64,000 nt of DNA from Alistipes sp. GTDB taxonomy: Bacteria > Bacteroidota > Bacteroidia > Bacteroidales > Rikenellaceae. Shown one piece after another: positions 24,863-33,580 of the stretch. The first letter of the stretch is position 1. Each line of letters opens with the position of its first letter. The notes under the pieces are model-generated. The model ran no database searches. It had not been told where the DNA came from and worked only from the letters and a program-made list of their open reading frames with translations. The position numbers were made by a program, and so were the translations under genes. Where the stretch lies: NCBI GenBank assembly GCA_017936685.1, contig JAGBFA010000011.1, positions 1 to 64,000 of the forward strand, written 5' to 3'.

Positions 24863-25035
24863 TTGGGTTGTGGTACTTTGGAGACTATTTCCATCACGCT
24901 GTCATTCTGAGGAGCAGTCGAATGACTGCGACGTGAGAATCTCTCATTTGCAATGGCGGCCGCACACTCTCGTCGGCGAGACTCCCACGGTCGGTTAAAA
25001 TCCCCTCTTTCGGAGTCCCGCTTCCCGAAATACAA

Positions 25036-25066
25036 CACCCCGAAGTTTGCAGATAACTTCGGGGTG
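25036..25066 (-). terminator. Terminator of the FadL-type porin gene
   Basis: Perfect 12-base stem CACCCCGAAGTT/AACTTCGGGGTG with a seven-base loop; on the minus strand a T-rich GTTGTATTT follows. It is 28 bases past the gene's stop. Confidence 0.85.
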
Positions 25067-25094
25067 CCGCATTATGCCGCTATGGGAATAATCG

Positions 25095-26477
25095 TCAGAA
25101 TCGCAGTCCGATGCCGATCGAGGCGACATGTGCCGAGACCGAGTAGTTGCCCGAGAAGTAGGCGGTCTGTCCTGTCAGGTTGTTGACGAAGGGCACCGAG
25201 CCGGTGCGCTCGGGATCGGCCGACGAGACGTAGTTGTAGGCCACATCGATCGACAGGCATTTGGTCGGCCGCAGCGATACGCCGCAAGTATATGTGACCT
25301 TGGTCATAGAGGGTGTCTCGGGATTGAAGTAGTCGCTGCGCACGGGGCTTTCGTCGACGTAGATGCCGGCGCGCAGTGCCGCCCAGTCGCGCAGACGGTA
25401 CTGCGCGCCGAAGCGTGTGATGACGGTGTTGCTGTAATTCTTCACCGAGTAGATGTCCTCGATCTGCAACTCCTGCTCGTTGAAGCTGACGTTGAGGTCC
25501 TTGTAACTCTTCCAACCCACCCACTGCACGTCGACGGCCAGCTCCCAGCGGTCGGTGGGGCGGAAGCTCACGCCGAAGGTGATGTTCCACGGCAGGGGCA
25601 GCTCTGTGCGGAACGTGCCCTCGTCCATCTTGGGTATGCGTCCTGTGGCCGACAGGATCTGTTTTACGGTCTCGTTGGCGTAGATTAGCTCCGCGCTGCC
25701 GCTCTTGACCTTCATCATCTGCTTCGAGCGGTAGGTGACGCCGAACGTCCATTTGTCGGTTATGTTCCACATGAAGCCGAGGTTGACACCCACGGCCACC
25801 TGCGAATCGCCTTTCAGGCGTGCCGATACGAGCGGCTGGTCGCCCACCTGCGTGATGGCCGGAGCATAGTCGCCCATGCCCACGCTTTGCAGCAGTCCGG
25901 CTATGGCGTTGTTGGTCGCGTCGCCCACGGGGAAGAACGAACGCGCAAGGTCGAACGAGCCCCACGTGATGTTGAGTCCTGCGCCGAAGCTGACGCGGTC
26001 GCATATCTTATACGATACGGTGGGCTGCACGGTGTATGCCGCCAGACTGATATCCTGTATGAGGTGCGCGCCGGCCCAGTTGTCGCCCCAGTCGAGCGAA
26101 CTGCCGTATGGTGTGTAGAAGCCTATGCCTATGCCCAGATTCTTCGCGGGCTTGAAGCCTACGTATGCGAATATGGGTGTCGATATGCCGCGCTTGGCCT
26201 TTGCGTGCACCGTCGCGGGGTCGTCGTAGTTGTAGTACGAACTCGTATAGTCGGCTTTGGGCATGATGAGCGTGGTTCCCAGCGACATGTCGAATCGCGA
26301 CTGCTGGAACGAGAGGGCGGCCGGATTGAAATATATCGACTCCGAACCGAGCTTCATGGCCGTACCCACATGCGCCATACCCTGCTGCTTGGCACTCAAA
26401 CTGTTGATCTGGTAGCCCTCGGCACGGGCTGCCGTCGAGGCTGCGACAAGAGCCGCCAAAAGTAAAAATCTCCTCAT
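25095..26477 (-). CDS. Outer-membrane transport protein, FadL/OmpP1/TodX family
   Basis: 460 aa. Signal peptide to about ARA (residue 19), then the hatch-domain sequence EGYQINSLSAKQQGMAHVGTAM, SIYFNPAAL, and alternating beta strands ending in IGLRF with the terminal Phe needed for BAM insertion. Family members are 14-strand barrels that let hydrophobic compounds such as fatty acids or aromatics cross the outer membrane; the substrate here is unknown. The leader upstream is about 110 bases and contains a small hairpin GTCGGAA/TTCCGAC. Confidence 0.92.
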   Translation of the reverse strand: MRRFLLLAALVAASTAARAEGYQINSLSAKQQGMAHVGTAMKLGSESIYFNPAALSFQQSRFDMSLGTTLIMPKADYTSSYYNYDDPATVHAKAKRGISTPIFAYVGFKPAKNLGIGIGFYTPYGSSLDWGDNWAGAHLIQDISLAAYTVQPTVSYKICDRVSFGAGLNITWGSFDLARSFFPVGDATNNAIAGLLQSVGMGDYAPAITQVGDQPLVSARLKGDSQVAVGVNLGFMWNITDKWTFGVTYRSKQMMKVKSGSAELIYANETVKQILSATGRIPKMDEGTFRTELPLPWNITFGVSFRPTDRWELAVDVQWVGWKSYKDLNVSFNEQELQIEDIYSVKNYSNTVITRFGAQYRLRDWAALRAGIYVDESPVRSDYFNPETPSMTKVTYTCGVSLRPTKCLSIDVAYNYVSSADPERTGSVPFVNNLTGQTAYFSGNYSVSAHVASIGIGLRF

Positions 26478-26592
26478 AGATTACATATTGAATTATACTT
26501 TGTTTTCCACTTGCTTCTTTCCGCCTCGGCATGGTCGGAATACGGGTTCCGACTTGCTCTTCGGGCTTGATAGACAAGTCTGTTTGTCGCGG

Positions 26593-26600
26593 CAAAGGTA
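26593..26600 (-). promoter_or_regulatory. -7 promoter element of the FadL gene
   Basis: TACCTTTG on the minus strand, giving a leader of about 110 bases. An ATTTG at 26623 (22-base spacing) is a weak -33 candidate. Confidence 0.5.
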
Positions 26601-26734
26601 GCAAAGATTATTCAACGGCAATCAAATAGTGTGTGATTTTTCGCATTTCATGTCTGATACGGGAAATAAAAATTGCAATCTGCGACCAATGGGGCAATAT
26701 GCCGATAAAAAATATCAGATATTTCCCCTTTATT

Positions 26735-27265
26735 TCAGAATATTACCATGTCTGTTGTAATGTCGTGATCCTCAAAGGGTAATGTGTCGAATATCTGACA
26801 CTCGAACGCCACTCCGATCTTATATGCGCTAAATTCGGGCTGCGACATGTAGCGGTCGTAGAAGCCCTTGCCGCGTCCCAGACGCACCCCCGACGGGGTG
26901 AAGGCTCTGGCCGGAATCACAATCATATCGATCTCCGCCGCCGGACACTCCGCGTCGGCCTGCGGCTCGTCGATGCCGAAACTGCCGCGGCTCATCGTGC
27001 GCGGGTCGTAGTCGTAGAAGCTCATCACCTCGCCCTCCACGCGCGGCAGCACCACGCGCTTGGTTGCCGCCCACCGCGCGATGACCTCGTGCGTAGGCAC
27101 CTCGTCGGGCAGCGACGCATATAAGGCTATGCAGCGTGCACTGCCGAATCGCTCGCTTGCCTCGATGCGCCGGAATATCTCTTCGGCCGCGTCGAGCCGC
27201 TGTTGCTGCGACAACTCCGCTATGCGGCGTCGCACCTCACGTCTTATCTCGGATTTCTCTGTCAT
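26735..27265 (-). CDS. 5-formyltetrahydrofolate cyclo-ligase
   Basis: 176 aa. ATP-dependent conversion of 5-formyl-THF to 5,10-methenyl-THF. The signature GRGKGFYDRYM binds ATP/phosphate, with the N-terminal KSEIRREVRRRIA helix and YASLPDEVPT. The start MTEKSEI was chosen since the upstream in-frame extension reads through a repeat and a promoter-like TATTTTTG (27288-27295, minus). Single gene with no clear partner; folC for the same vitamin is 22 kb away. Confidence 0.93.
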   Translation of the reverse strand: MTEKSEIRREVRRRIAELSQQQRLDAAEEIFRRIEASERFGSARCIALYASLPDEVPTHEVIARWAATKRVVLPRVEGEVMSFYDYDPRTMSRGSFGIDEPQADAECPAAEIDMIVIPARAFTPSGVRLGRGKGFYDRYMSQPEFSAYKIGVAFECQIFDTLPFEDHDITTDMVIF

Positions 27266-27755
27266 GCTCGTATGATGTATCGTTATGCAAAAATAGTAAA
27301 AACATTGCGAACTACGCACACTGTCATACCGCGCGAAGCCGGATCTCCGGCTGTGGCAGACCAGACTTGTGCTTCTGTCACTCCGAGGGAGGGAGCGCGG
27401 GAGTCTCTTCGCACACCCTGTCACTCCGAGGAGCCGCAGGCGACGTTGGAGTCTCGCAGGCGGGAGTGCGGTTGTCGGGCGGTAGTTTATCGACCAAAAC
27501 AGAGATTCTCACGTCGCGTGCACAGCACGCTCCTCAGAATGACAGAGTGGGAATAGCCTCGCACAGATTTCTCGCTCACGCTCGAAATGACATGACGAGC
27601 GGTTTTATCGTCCACAACCAGATTCTTGACCTGCGGTCTTCCTCCTTCGCGTCTCGGCATAAGAAGTAAACTTCTTCTGCTCTCGACTTGTCGTCGGTTC
27701 GCTTCGCTCAGAATGACAGGACGATGGGAATAGTCTCCAAAGAATTATGCGCCCC

Positions 27756-27870
27756 TTTTTCGTCAAAAGCGGTATTATACCACGCGACGACAGAGTAAGA
27801 CGATGGGCTGTACTGGCGTACTGCCCATTGTCGAACGACGAGGAGCGGCAGTAGAATGCCGCTTTTCACG
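27756..27870 (-). repeat. R1 structured repeat, copy 10
   Basis: Minus orientation. Inner stem GGGCaGTAC/GTACaGCCC, outer arms GCGGCATT/AATACCGC. Joined to copy 11 by a linker with aaagaaccac, the reverse of the tgtggttctttgg linker elsewhere. Confidence 0.87.
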
Positions 27871-27898
27871 GAAAACCTCCAAAGAACCACCAACCCAA

Positions 27899-28014
27899 TT
27901 TTTTGTCAAAAATGCTATTATACAACGTAACGCAGGAACGAGGCGATGGGACATACTAACGTATTTCCCATTGCCGAGTGACAAGGCACGGAAGTAGAAT
28001 AGTATTTTTCACGA
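27899..28014 (-). repeat. R1 structured repeat, copy 11 (AT-rich variant)
   Basis: Outer arms AAAAATACTATT/AATAGCATTTTT and inner stem ATGGGAaATAC/GTATgTCCCAT: both differ from copy 10 in a paired way. Its left end lies eight bases past the stop of the lipoprotein gene at 28022, again gene-proximal. Confidence 0.82.
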
Positions 28015-28021
28015 AAAATTA

Positions 28022-28477
28022 TTACTCTTTCCAGAATATCATCGTCGACGCCGGCTTACCGTCATCACCCATGATCACTTCGCCCTTGTCGTCCACCTCG
28101 AAGAGCTGCATGATGTAGACGTTGATGCCGTTGATGGTGGTGTATTGCTTGTCGATGATGTAACCGGCGAAGCGTCCGCCGTCGCTGAGGAACCTAAGGC
28201 GCACATTGGGCTTGGTGTACGACACCTCCAACGGCTGCTGGCTGATTATATGCCCGTTTTCGGGGGCATCGGCCGCCGTGAGCGTGGCCATCTGAGTCTC
28301 TATTTTGAGCGTGTAGTAGACCGTGGCTTCATCTTCTCCGACACCCTGCGAATACCACTCCGTATAGGCTATGCTGTCGGGAATAGTCTCTTTCTGAATG
28401 TCCTTATGGGGATCGCAGGCCGTCAGAGACAGTGTCGCCGCGCCGGCCATCAGAGCTAATCGTTTGATTATATTCAT
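28022..28477 (-). CDS. Lipoprotein of unknown function (paralog of next gene)
   Basis: 151 aa from MNIIKRLALMAG. Lipobox SLTAC (Cys about 21). The mature part has the order EWYSQG, TVYYTLKIET, VRLRF, GGRFAGYIIDKQYTTINGINVYIMQL and ends FWKE. The neighbour at 28501 shares the pattern (SWFGE, YNGFVLDKDQAQMNGYNVYTLWL, FWKF), so the two are tandem paralogs with a one-domain beta fold. Transcribed second, 23 bases after the neighbour's stop. Confidence 0.8.
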   Translation of the reverse strand: MNIIKRLALMAGAATLSLTACDPHKDIQKETIPDSIAYTEWYSQGVGEDEATVYYTLKIETQMATLTAADAPENGHIISQQPLEVSYTKPNVRLRFLSDGGRFAGYIIDKQYTTINGINVYIMQLFEVDDKGEVIMGDDGKPASTMIFWKE

Positions 28478-28500
28478 AGCAATAGGAAAATTATTATCTG

Positions 28501-28938
28501 TCAGAACTTCCAGAACGATGCCGCAAGATTGCCCTTGGTATCGTAGAGCCACAGCGTGTAGACATTGTATCCGTTCATCTGCGCCTGATCCTTGTCCAAT
28601 ACGAAACCGTTGTAGAGGGTCTTCACAGTATCGGGATCCTGCTCATCGGCGGCATAGAGCGTCAGATTGGGCATTGTGTATTCGTAGGTGTAGTCCGTCG
28701 ACGAATAGATGTCGCCTATGTCGTCGCGCAACACCCATTTGCAGTTCTCCCCGTCGGGAAACGTGAGCGTGACCTCGTATTTTGCGCCCGTCTTGTCGTC
28801 CTCGCACTCGCCGAACCACGATGTCTCTGCGAGCGATTCGGGGGTGGTGTTGACGCTCTTGTCTCCCGAGGAGCTGCAAGAGACGGCCAAAGCGGCGGCC
28901 GACAGTGCCAATATAAATATATGTATCAATTTGTTCAT
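28501..28938 (-). CDS. Lipoprotein of unknown function (paralog of previous gene)
   Basis: 145 aa. Signal peptide with lipobox LAVSC (Cys about 21), Ser-rich linker, then a small beta domain that ends FWKF, matching its neighbour. First gene of a two-gene unit. Divergent from rpsA, with about 275 bases between. Function cannot be inferred beyond surface or periplasmic anchoring. Confidence 0.8.
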   Translation of the reverse strand: MNKLIHIFILALSAAALAVSCSSSGDKSVNTTPESLAETSWFGECEDDKTGAKYEVTLTFPDGENCKWVLRDDIGDIYSSTDYTYEYTMPNLTLYAADEQDPDTVKTLYNGFVLDKDQAQMNGYNVYTLWLYDTKGNLAASFWKF

Positions 28939-29110
28939 GATCGAAACAGGTTATAACGTTGTCGCAAGACAAACGTCTGTCGAGACAAAGATAGTATATT
29001 TTTCGTTACGCACCGCCATTTTTTTTATCATTGTCGGCATCGCACGTGGCTCACAACGGGATATGCGCAAAAAAAAGCCGGAAAATTTTACGGTTCACGA
29101 AAATATGCTT

Positions 29111-29118
29111 ACATTTGC
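29111..29118 (+). promoter_or_regulatory. -7 promoter element of rpsA
   Basis: TACATTTG, about 97 bases before the rpsA ATG. The -33 region reads TTTTAC and is a weak match. The long leader may serve S1 autoregulation, as known in other bacteria (inference). Confidence 0.5.
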
Positions 29119-29214
29119 AGGCTATCGGCAGCGGCTTCGGGCCGGCATGCGCGAGGCGCAATTTTTTGTTTAACTTTTTAACGGGCGATTGTATCGCAAA
29201 TTTTATTTTCCATT

Positions 29215-30999
29215 ATGGAGCAAATCAAGAACGTAGCAAACGAGAATTTCGATTGGAATGCCTTTGAGAACGATCTGGGCGTTTACGATCAGGACAAGAC
29301 GCAGATTGCCGAGGCTTACGACAAGACCTTGTCTAACATCGCCGTAGGCGAGGTTGTCGAGGGTACCGTAACCGAGATCGGCAAGCGCGAAATTACCGTT
29401 AACATAGGCTACAAGAGCGAGGGTCTCATCGCATCATCGGAGTTCCGCTACAATCCCGATCTGACGGTCGGCGACAAGGTGGAGGTTTACGTGGAGTCGG
29501 TAGAGGACAAGGGCGGCCAGCTCGCACTCTCGCACAAGAAGGCTCGTCAGTTGAAGAGCTGGGATCGTGTCAACGAGGCACTCAACAACGACGAGATCAT
29601 CAAGGGTTACGTGAAGTGCCGCACCAAGGGCGGTATGATCGTCGACGTATTCGGCATCGAGGCGTTCCTGCCCGGCTCGCAGATCGACGTGAAGCCCATT
29701 CGCGACTACGACGTATATGTCGACAAGACCATGGAGTTCAAGGTGGTGAAGATCAACCAGGAGTTCCGCAACGTCGTCGTATCTCACAAGGCTCTGATCG
29801 AGGCCGAGTTGGAGGCTCAGAAGCAGATCATCATGTCGAAGCTCGAGAAGGGTCAGATCCTCGAAGGTACGGTCAAGAACATCACCTCTTACGGTGTGTT
29901 CATCGACCTGGGCGGTGTCGACGGTCTTATCCACATCACCGACCTTTCGTGGGGCCGTGTAAGCCACCCCGAGGAGATCGTTCAGCTCGATCAGAAGTTG
30001 CAGGTGGTTATCCTCGACTTCGACGAGGCCAAGAAGCGTATCGCTCTGGGCTTGAAGCAGCTCACCCCGCACCCGTGGGAGGCTCTCGACGCAAACCTCA
30101 AAGTGGGCGACAAGGTCAAGGGCAAGGTCGTTGTCATGGCCGACTACGGTGCATTCGTAGAGATCGCCCCCGGTGTGGAGGGTCTTATCCACGTATCGGA
30201 GATGTCGTGGAGCCAGCCTCTGCGTTCGGCTCAGGAGTTCATGAAGGTCGGCGACGAGGTCGAGGCCGTCGTGCTGACGCTCGACCGCGAGGAGCGCAAG
30301 ATGTCTTTGGGTATCAAGCAGCTCACTCCCGATCCCTGGTCGGATATCGAGAAGAAGTACCCCGTCGGCACCAAGTGCACGGCCAAGGTGCGCAACTTCT
30401 CTAACTTCGGCGTATTCGTCGAGATCGAGGACGGCATCGAGGGTCTGGTACACATCTCGGATCTGAGCTGGACCAAGAAGGTTAAGCACCCGAGCGAGTT
30501 CACGCAGATAGGTGCCGATCTCGACGTTGTCGTATTGGAGATCAACAAGGACAACCGTCGTCTGAGCCTGGGTCACAAGCAGCTCGAGGAGAATCCGTGG
30601 AACGGCTTCGAGAGCCAGTTCGGCGTAGACTCGATCCACGAGGGTACCGTATCGGAGCTTACCGAGAAGGGTGCCATCATCTCGCTGGGCGAGAACATCG
30701 AGGGCTTCTGCCCCGCACGCCACCTCACCAAGGAGGACGGCACGACGTTGAAGGCCGGCGAGAAGGCCGACTTCAAGGTGCTCGAATTCTCTAAGGCAAC
30801 CAAGCGCATCACGCTGTCGCACAGCCGCATCTTCGAGGAGGCTAAGCGCGCCGAGATCGCAGCCGAGAAGGCCGAGCGTCGTGCAGCTGCCGATGCCACC
30901 AAGTCGTCTGTAAAGAAGATCAACGCTTCGGTCGAGAAGACCACGTTGGGTGACATCGCAGGTCTGGCCGAGTTGAAAGCACAGATGGAGAAGAAGTAA
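29215..30999 (+). CDS. rpsA: 30S ribosomal protein S1
   Basis: 594 aa with six S1 RNA-binding repeats between about residues 45 and 555. Repeats 3-6 are clearest, each with the pattern G-x-V-x-N/F-x-x-F/Y-G-V/A-F-V-x-I (ITSYGVFIDLGGVDGLIH, MADYGAFVEIAPGVEGLIH, FSNFGVFVEIEDGIEGLVH). A basic, Ala-rich tail follows. S1 recruits mRNA to the ribosome. Two hairpins and a long T-run end the transcript. Confidence 0.97.
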   Translation: MEQIKNVANENFDWNAFENDLGVYDQDKTQIAEAYDKTLSNIAVGEVVEGTVTEIGKREITVNIGYKSEGLIASSEFRYNPDLTVGDKVEVYVESVEDKGGQLALSHKKARQLKSWDRVNEALNNDEIIKGYVKCRTKGGMIVDVFGIEAFLPGSQIDVKPIRDYDVYVDKTMEFKVVKINQEFRNVVVSHKALIEAELEAQKQIIMSKLEKGQILEGTVKNITSYGVFIDLGGVDGLIHITDLSWGRVSHPEEIVQLDQKLQVVILDFDEAKKRIALGLKQLTPHPWEALDANLKVGDKVKGKVVVMADYGAFVEIAPGVEGLIHVSEMSWSQPLRSAQEFMKVGDEVEAVVLTLDREERKMSLGIKQLTPDPWSDIEKKYPVGTKCTAKVRNFSNFGVFVEIEDGIEGLVHISDLSWTKKVKHPSEFTQIGADLDVVVLEINKDNRRLSLGHKQLEENPWNGFESQFGVDSIHEGTVSELTEKGAIISLGENIEGFCPARHLTKEDGTTLKAGEKADFKVLEFSKATKRITLSHSRIFEEAKRAEIAAEKAERRAAADATKSSVKKINASVEKTTLGDIAGLAELKAQMEKK

Positions 31000-31016
31000 T
31001 TTTTCCCGTTCTCGCA

Positions 31017-31082
31017 GGTTATCTCACCTTAGATAACCCGCAGTTCCGAGCGGAGTGCATGCGCACTCCGCTCTGTTTTTTT
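31017..31082 (+). terminator. Tandem terminator hairpins after rpsA
   Basis: First hairpin GGTTATCT/AGATAACC (31017-31038). Second hairpin is an 11-base perfect stem GAGCGGAGTGC/GCACTCCGCTC (31048-31073) with a four-base loop, followed by TGTTTTTTT. The second is a strong intrinsic terminator. Confidence 0.93.
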
Positions 31083-31597
31083 GCCGGCCGCCCTGTTGCC
31101 GGTTCACTCCACTGCGTTACGTTCAGAATAATATTTGTTGCGTCCTGTCATTCTGAGTGTAACGAAGAATCTGGTTGGGGTCGACATGACCGTTTGGTCT
31201 GTCATTCTGAGGAGGACGGAACGTCCGACGTGAGAATCTCTATCGTGGTCGACAAAGGCACTTTCCGGCCGCCAGCCACGCTCCCGCCTGCGAGACTCCC
31301 ACGTCGCCTGCGGCTCCTCGGAGTGACAGTACGGTGGTCATATCTTCCACAACCAGATTCTTCGTTCCGCAATGCTCCACTCAGAATGACAGACCACCTG
31401 CCAACGCCCCACCTCGGGACGCGTAACGGAGCCTACAACGCCCCGCATGGAGCGCGATTTATCGCGCGACAAAAGCCCCTCCCGAGGGAGGGGTTTGGGG
31501 TGGGGTCAGAACTATATAACGGCGCAAGCCGTAGTTCCGTGGTTGACATTGGTTTTGGCCTTCGGGGTCGGTGGCCGAGTCTCCTAAGAACTAAAAA
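31083..31597. repeat. R2/R3 repeat block after rpsA
   Basis: Contains an R2 unit (about 31148-31185), an R2 inverted pair (about 31198-31330) with GGACG/CGTCC and GCC/GGC cores, a reverse gaagaatctggttg unit (about 31350-31393) and R3 copy 2 (31399-31546). A 206-codon open frame across it is a repeat translation and is not a gene. Confidence 0.8.
31399..31546 (+). repeat. R3 structured repeat, copy 2
   Basis: Matches 6898-7042. The first hairpin loop is inverted in sequence (ATTTAT versus ATAAAT) with the stem kept, the central CCCCTCCC/GGGAGGGG palindrome is identical, and the third stem ACGGC/GCCGT has one loop change. Confidence 0.8.
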
Positions 31598-31600
31598 CAA

Positions 31601-31625
31601 ATACCTCCCCAAAAAGGGGAGGTAT
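31601..31625 (-). terminator. Terminator of tRNA-Thr
   Basis: Perfect stem ATACCTCCCC/GGGGAGGTAT with an AAAAA loop, followed on the minus strand by TTTGTTTTT. It begins ten bases past the tRNA 3' end. Confidence 0.9.
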
Positions 31626-31634
31626 CCGTTTTTG

Positions 31635-31707
31635 AGCCTTGAGGGGGACTCGAACCCCCGACCCCTTCATTACGAATGAAGTGCTCTACCGACTGAGCTA
31701 TTAAGGC
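31635..31707 (-). tRNA. tRNA-Thr(CGU)
   Basis: 73 bases on the minus strand. Acceptor GCCTTAA/TCAAGGC with one A-C mismatch, D-arm AGCTCAGTCGGTAGAGC, anticodon stem CTTCA/TGAAG with loop TTCGTAA (anticodon CGT, reading ACG), T-arm GGGGGTTCGAGTCCCCC. CCA is not encoded. Confidence 0.95.
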
Positions 31708-31795
31708 AACCTAATGGTCAATTCTGAGATTGACGGTGCAAATATCGTAAATATTTATTAAATTCGCACAATAAAACCCATATTTTTTTAAGTAA

Positions 31796-33247
31796 ATGAT
31801 AACTTTTTTTGTCTGCCTGTCGCTTCTGATAGCCGCATATTTCCTCTACGGCCGGTTTCTCGACCGCGTGTGCCGCATCGACCCTGAGGCCGAGGTGCCG
31901 TCGAAACGTCTCTACGACGGTGTCGACTACATGCCCATGCCCCGCTGGCGCGTCTTTTTGATCCAGCTGCTCAACATTGCCGGCATAGGCCCCATCTTCG
32001 GTGCCGTGTTGGGCGCGTGTTTCGGTCCCGTAGCTTTTCTGTGGATCACATTCGGAGGCATATTCTTAGGTGCCATGCACGACTATCTGTCGGGCGTGAT
32101 CATTCTGCGCAACGACGGCCGCAGCCTGCCCGAGATCGTCGGCCGCTACTTAGGCGGCGGTGTTCGGCAGTTCATGCGCTGGTTCACGCTTCTGCTGCTG
32201 ATATTGGTCGGCGTGGTGTTCCTGCGCTCTCCGGCCTCGATCCTGTCGGAGATGACGGGCTGGTCCAACTATATATGGCTCGGCATCATCGTCGTCTACT
32301 ACTTCGTGGCCACACTGATGCCTATCGACAAGATCATCGGCAAGATCTACCCGCTGTTCGGTGCGGCACTCATCATCATGGCACTGTCGCTTGCCGGCGT
32401 GATCCTCTTCGGCGGCTACGAGGTCCCCGAGCTGACATCGATAACCAATGCCCAGAGCAACCCTGCGGCGATGCCTGTCATGCCGATGCTCTTCATCACC
32501 ATCGCGTGCGGTGCCATCTCCGGATTCCATGCCACGCAGTCGCCGCTTATGGCGCGCTGCGCAGGCAACGAGCGCGAGTGCCGCTCGATATTCTACGGAG
32601 CCATGATCTCCGAGTCGATCATAGCCCTTATCTGGGCTGCCGTGGCCATGGCCTTCTTCCACGGTGCCGACGGTCTCGGCGCGTCGCTTGCCGAGCACGG
32701 CAACGATGCCGGCTGGGCTGTCATGACCATCACGCGCACGACGCTCGGCGTGGTAGGCGGTATCTTGGCCGTATTGGGCGTGGTGGCGGCTCCCATCACC
32801 TCGGGCGACACGGCCTTCCGCTCGGCACGATTGATCGTCGCCGACATGCTTCATATCGAACAGCACTCCATCTCCCGACGTATGGCCGTCTGCGTGCCGC
32901 TGTTCGCCGTGGGCATCGGCATCACGTTCGTCGACTTCGATGTGATATGGCGTTATTTCGCGTGGTCGAACCAGACCCTTGCCGTCATCGTGCTATGGAC
33001 TATCGTGGCATGGCTGCGTGCGGAGGGGCGTTCGGTGTGGATAGCACTGCTGCCGGCACTCTTCATGACCTACGTATGCTCGTCGTTCGTCTTCGTCTCG
33101 TCGCAGTTCATCGGCATGGGGGCACAACCCATGGCATATGTCTACGGCGGCGCAGCCACGGCAGTCATAACGGCTGTAATGATCCGCATCTCGCGCGTAT
33201 CGGCGAAAAACGGTTGTGTGCCGTCGCATGCCGATCGGAAAATATAG
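31796..33247 (+). CDS. cstA: Carbon starvation protein CstA family transporter
   Basis: 483 aa, about 13-15 transmembrane segments. Typical sequences are IAGIGPIFGAVLGA, LWITFGGIFLGAMHDYLSG, IACGAISGFHATQSPL and APITSGDTAFRSARLIVAD. CstA proteins import peptides or pyruvate during carbon limitation. It is shorter than E. coli CstA (about 700 aa), as is usual in Bacteroidetes. The gene lies on the other strand from tRNA-Thr, starting 88 bases away, and stands alone. Confidence 0.93.
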   Translation: MITFFVCLSLLIAAYFLYGRFLDRVCRIDPEAEVPSKRLYDGVDYMPMPRWRVFLIQLLNIAGIGPIFGAVLGACFGPVAFLWITFGGIFLGAMHDYLSGVIILRNDGRSLPEIVGRYLGGGVRQFMRWFTLLLLILVGVVFLRSPASILSEMTGWSNYIWLGIIVVYYFVATLMPIDKIIGKIYPLFGAALIIMALSLAGVILFGGYEVPELTSITNAQSNPAAMPVMPMLFITIACGAISGFHATQSPLMARCAGNERECRSIFYGAMISESIIALIWAAVAMAFFHGADGLGASLAEHGNDAGWAVMTITRTTLGVVGGILAVLGVVAAPITSGDTAFRSARLIVADMLHIEQHSISRRMAVCVPLFAVGIGITFVDFDVIWRYFAWSNQTLAVIVLWTIVAWLRAEGRSVWIALLPALFMTYVCSSFVFVSSQFIGMGAQPMAYVYGGAATAVITAVMIRISRVSAKNGCVPSHADRKI

Positions 33248-33580
33248 GAGCCTCTTCGCGGCATGACCGGCGGGCATGTCGTCCCGCATGCGGCTTCGGT
33301 GGCTATCCTGCGGCCGTATCGTCGGAATATGCGTGTGCATGTATATGCAGATCGTGTGCGTGATAATGCCGGTGCATTATGTCTGACAGAGCGGACAAGG
33401 CTGCCGCCTAAGCTCTGCTAATGCGGTCGTTGCCACCGATAAAATGTTTTGTTCGGGTATTCGGGTCGCGCAATCGGCGATTTTTATGTCCTATATGGGG
33501 TATGTTTTGGCGCGATAGGTATTTTTTATTTATCTTCGATTTGCCTAATAATATTATTTGTTGTTTTAATTTAGATAGTT
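33248..33580. other. Intergenic region before the lipoprotein cluster
   Basis: 333 bases with no gene, R1 or R2 element recognised. The first two thirds are GC-rich and the last 100 bases AT-rich, as expected of a promoter region; ATTATTTG near 33553 is a one-mismatch -7 candidate. Confidence 0.55.

Larger units (their letters stand above)
24742..25094. repeat. Repeat block between recO and the FadL gene
   Basis: R1 (24747-24862), a linker tgtggtactttgg, an R2 half with hairpin GCAGTC/GACTGC (about 24900-24945), a partial right half (about 24978-25015), then the FadL terminator (25036-25066). No gene is seen. Confidence 0.8.
27266..28021. repeat. Repeat block between the cyclo-ligase and lipoprotein genes
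   Basis: After the cyclo-ligase promoter come R2 units in the reverse sense (about 27330-27600), including right halves with cores GCC/GGC and GCGTG/CACGC, a long-form R2 unit with AGAAG/CTTCT hairpin (about 27606-27722), and two minus-oriented R1 elements (27756-27870, 27899-28014). No gene is seen. Confidence 0.78.

Noticed and set aside
31059..31679. 206-codon ORF after rpsA
   Set aside because: It runs through the rpsA terminator, R2, R3 and the tRNA-Thr 3' end.
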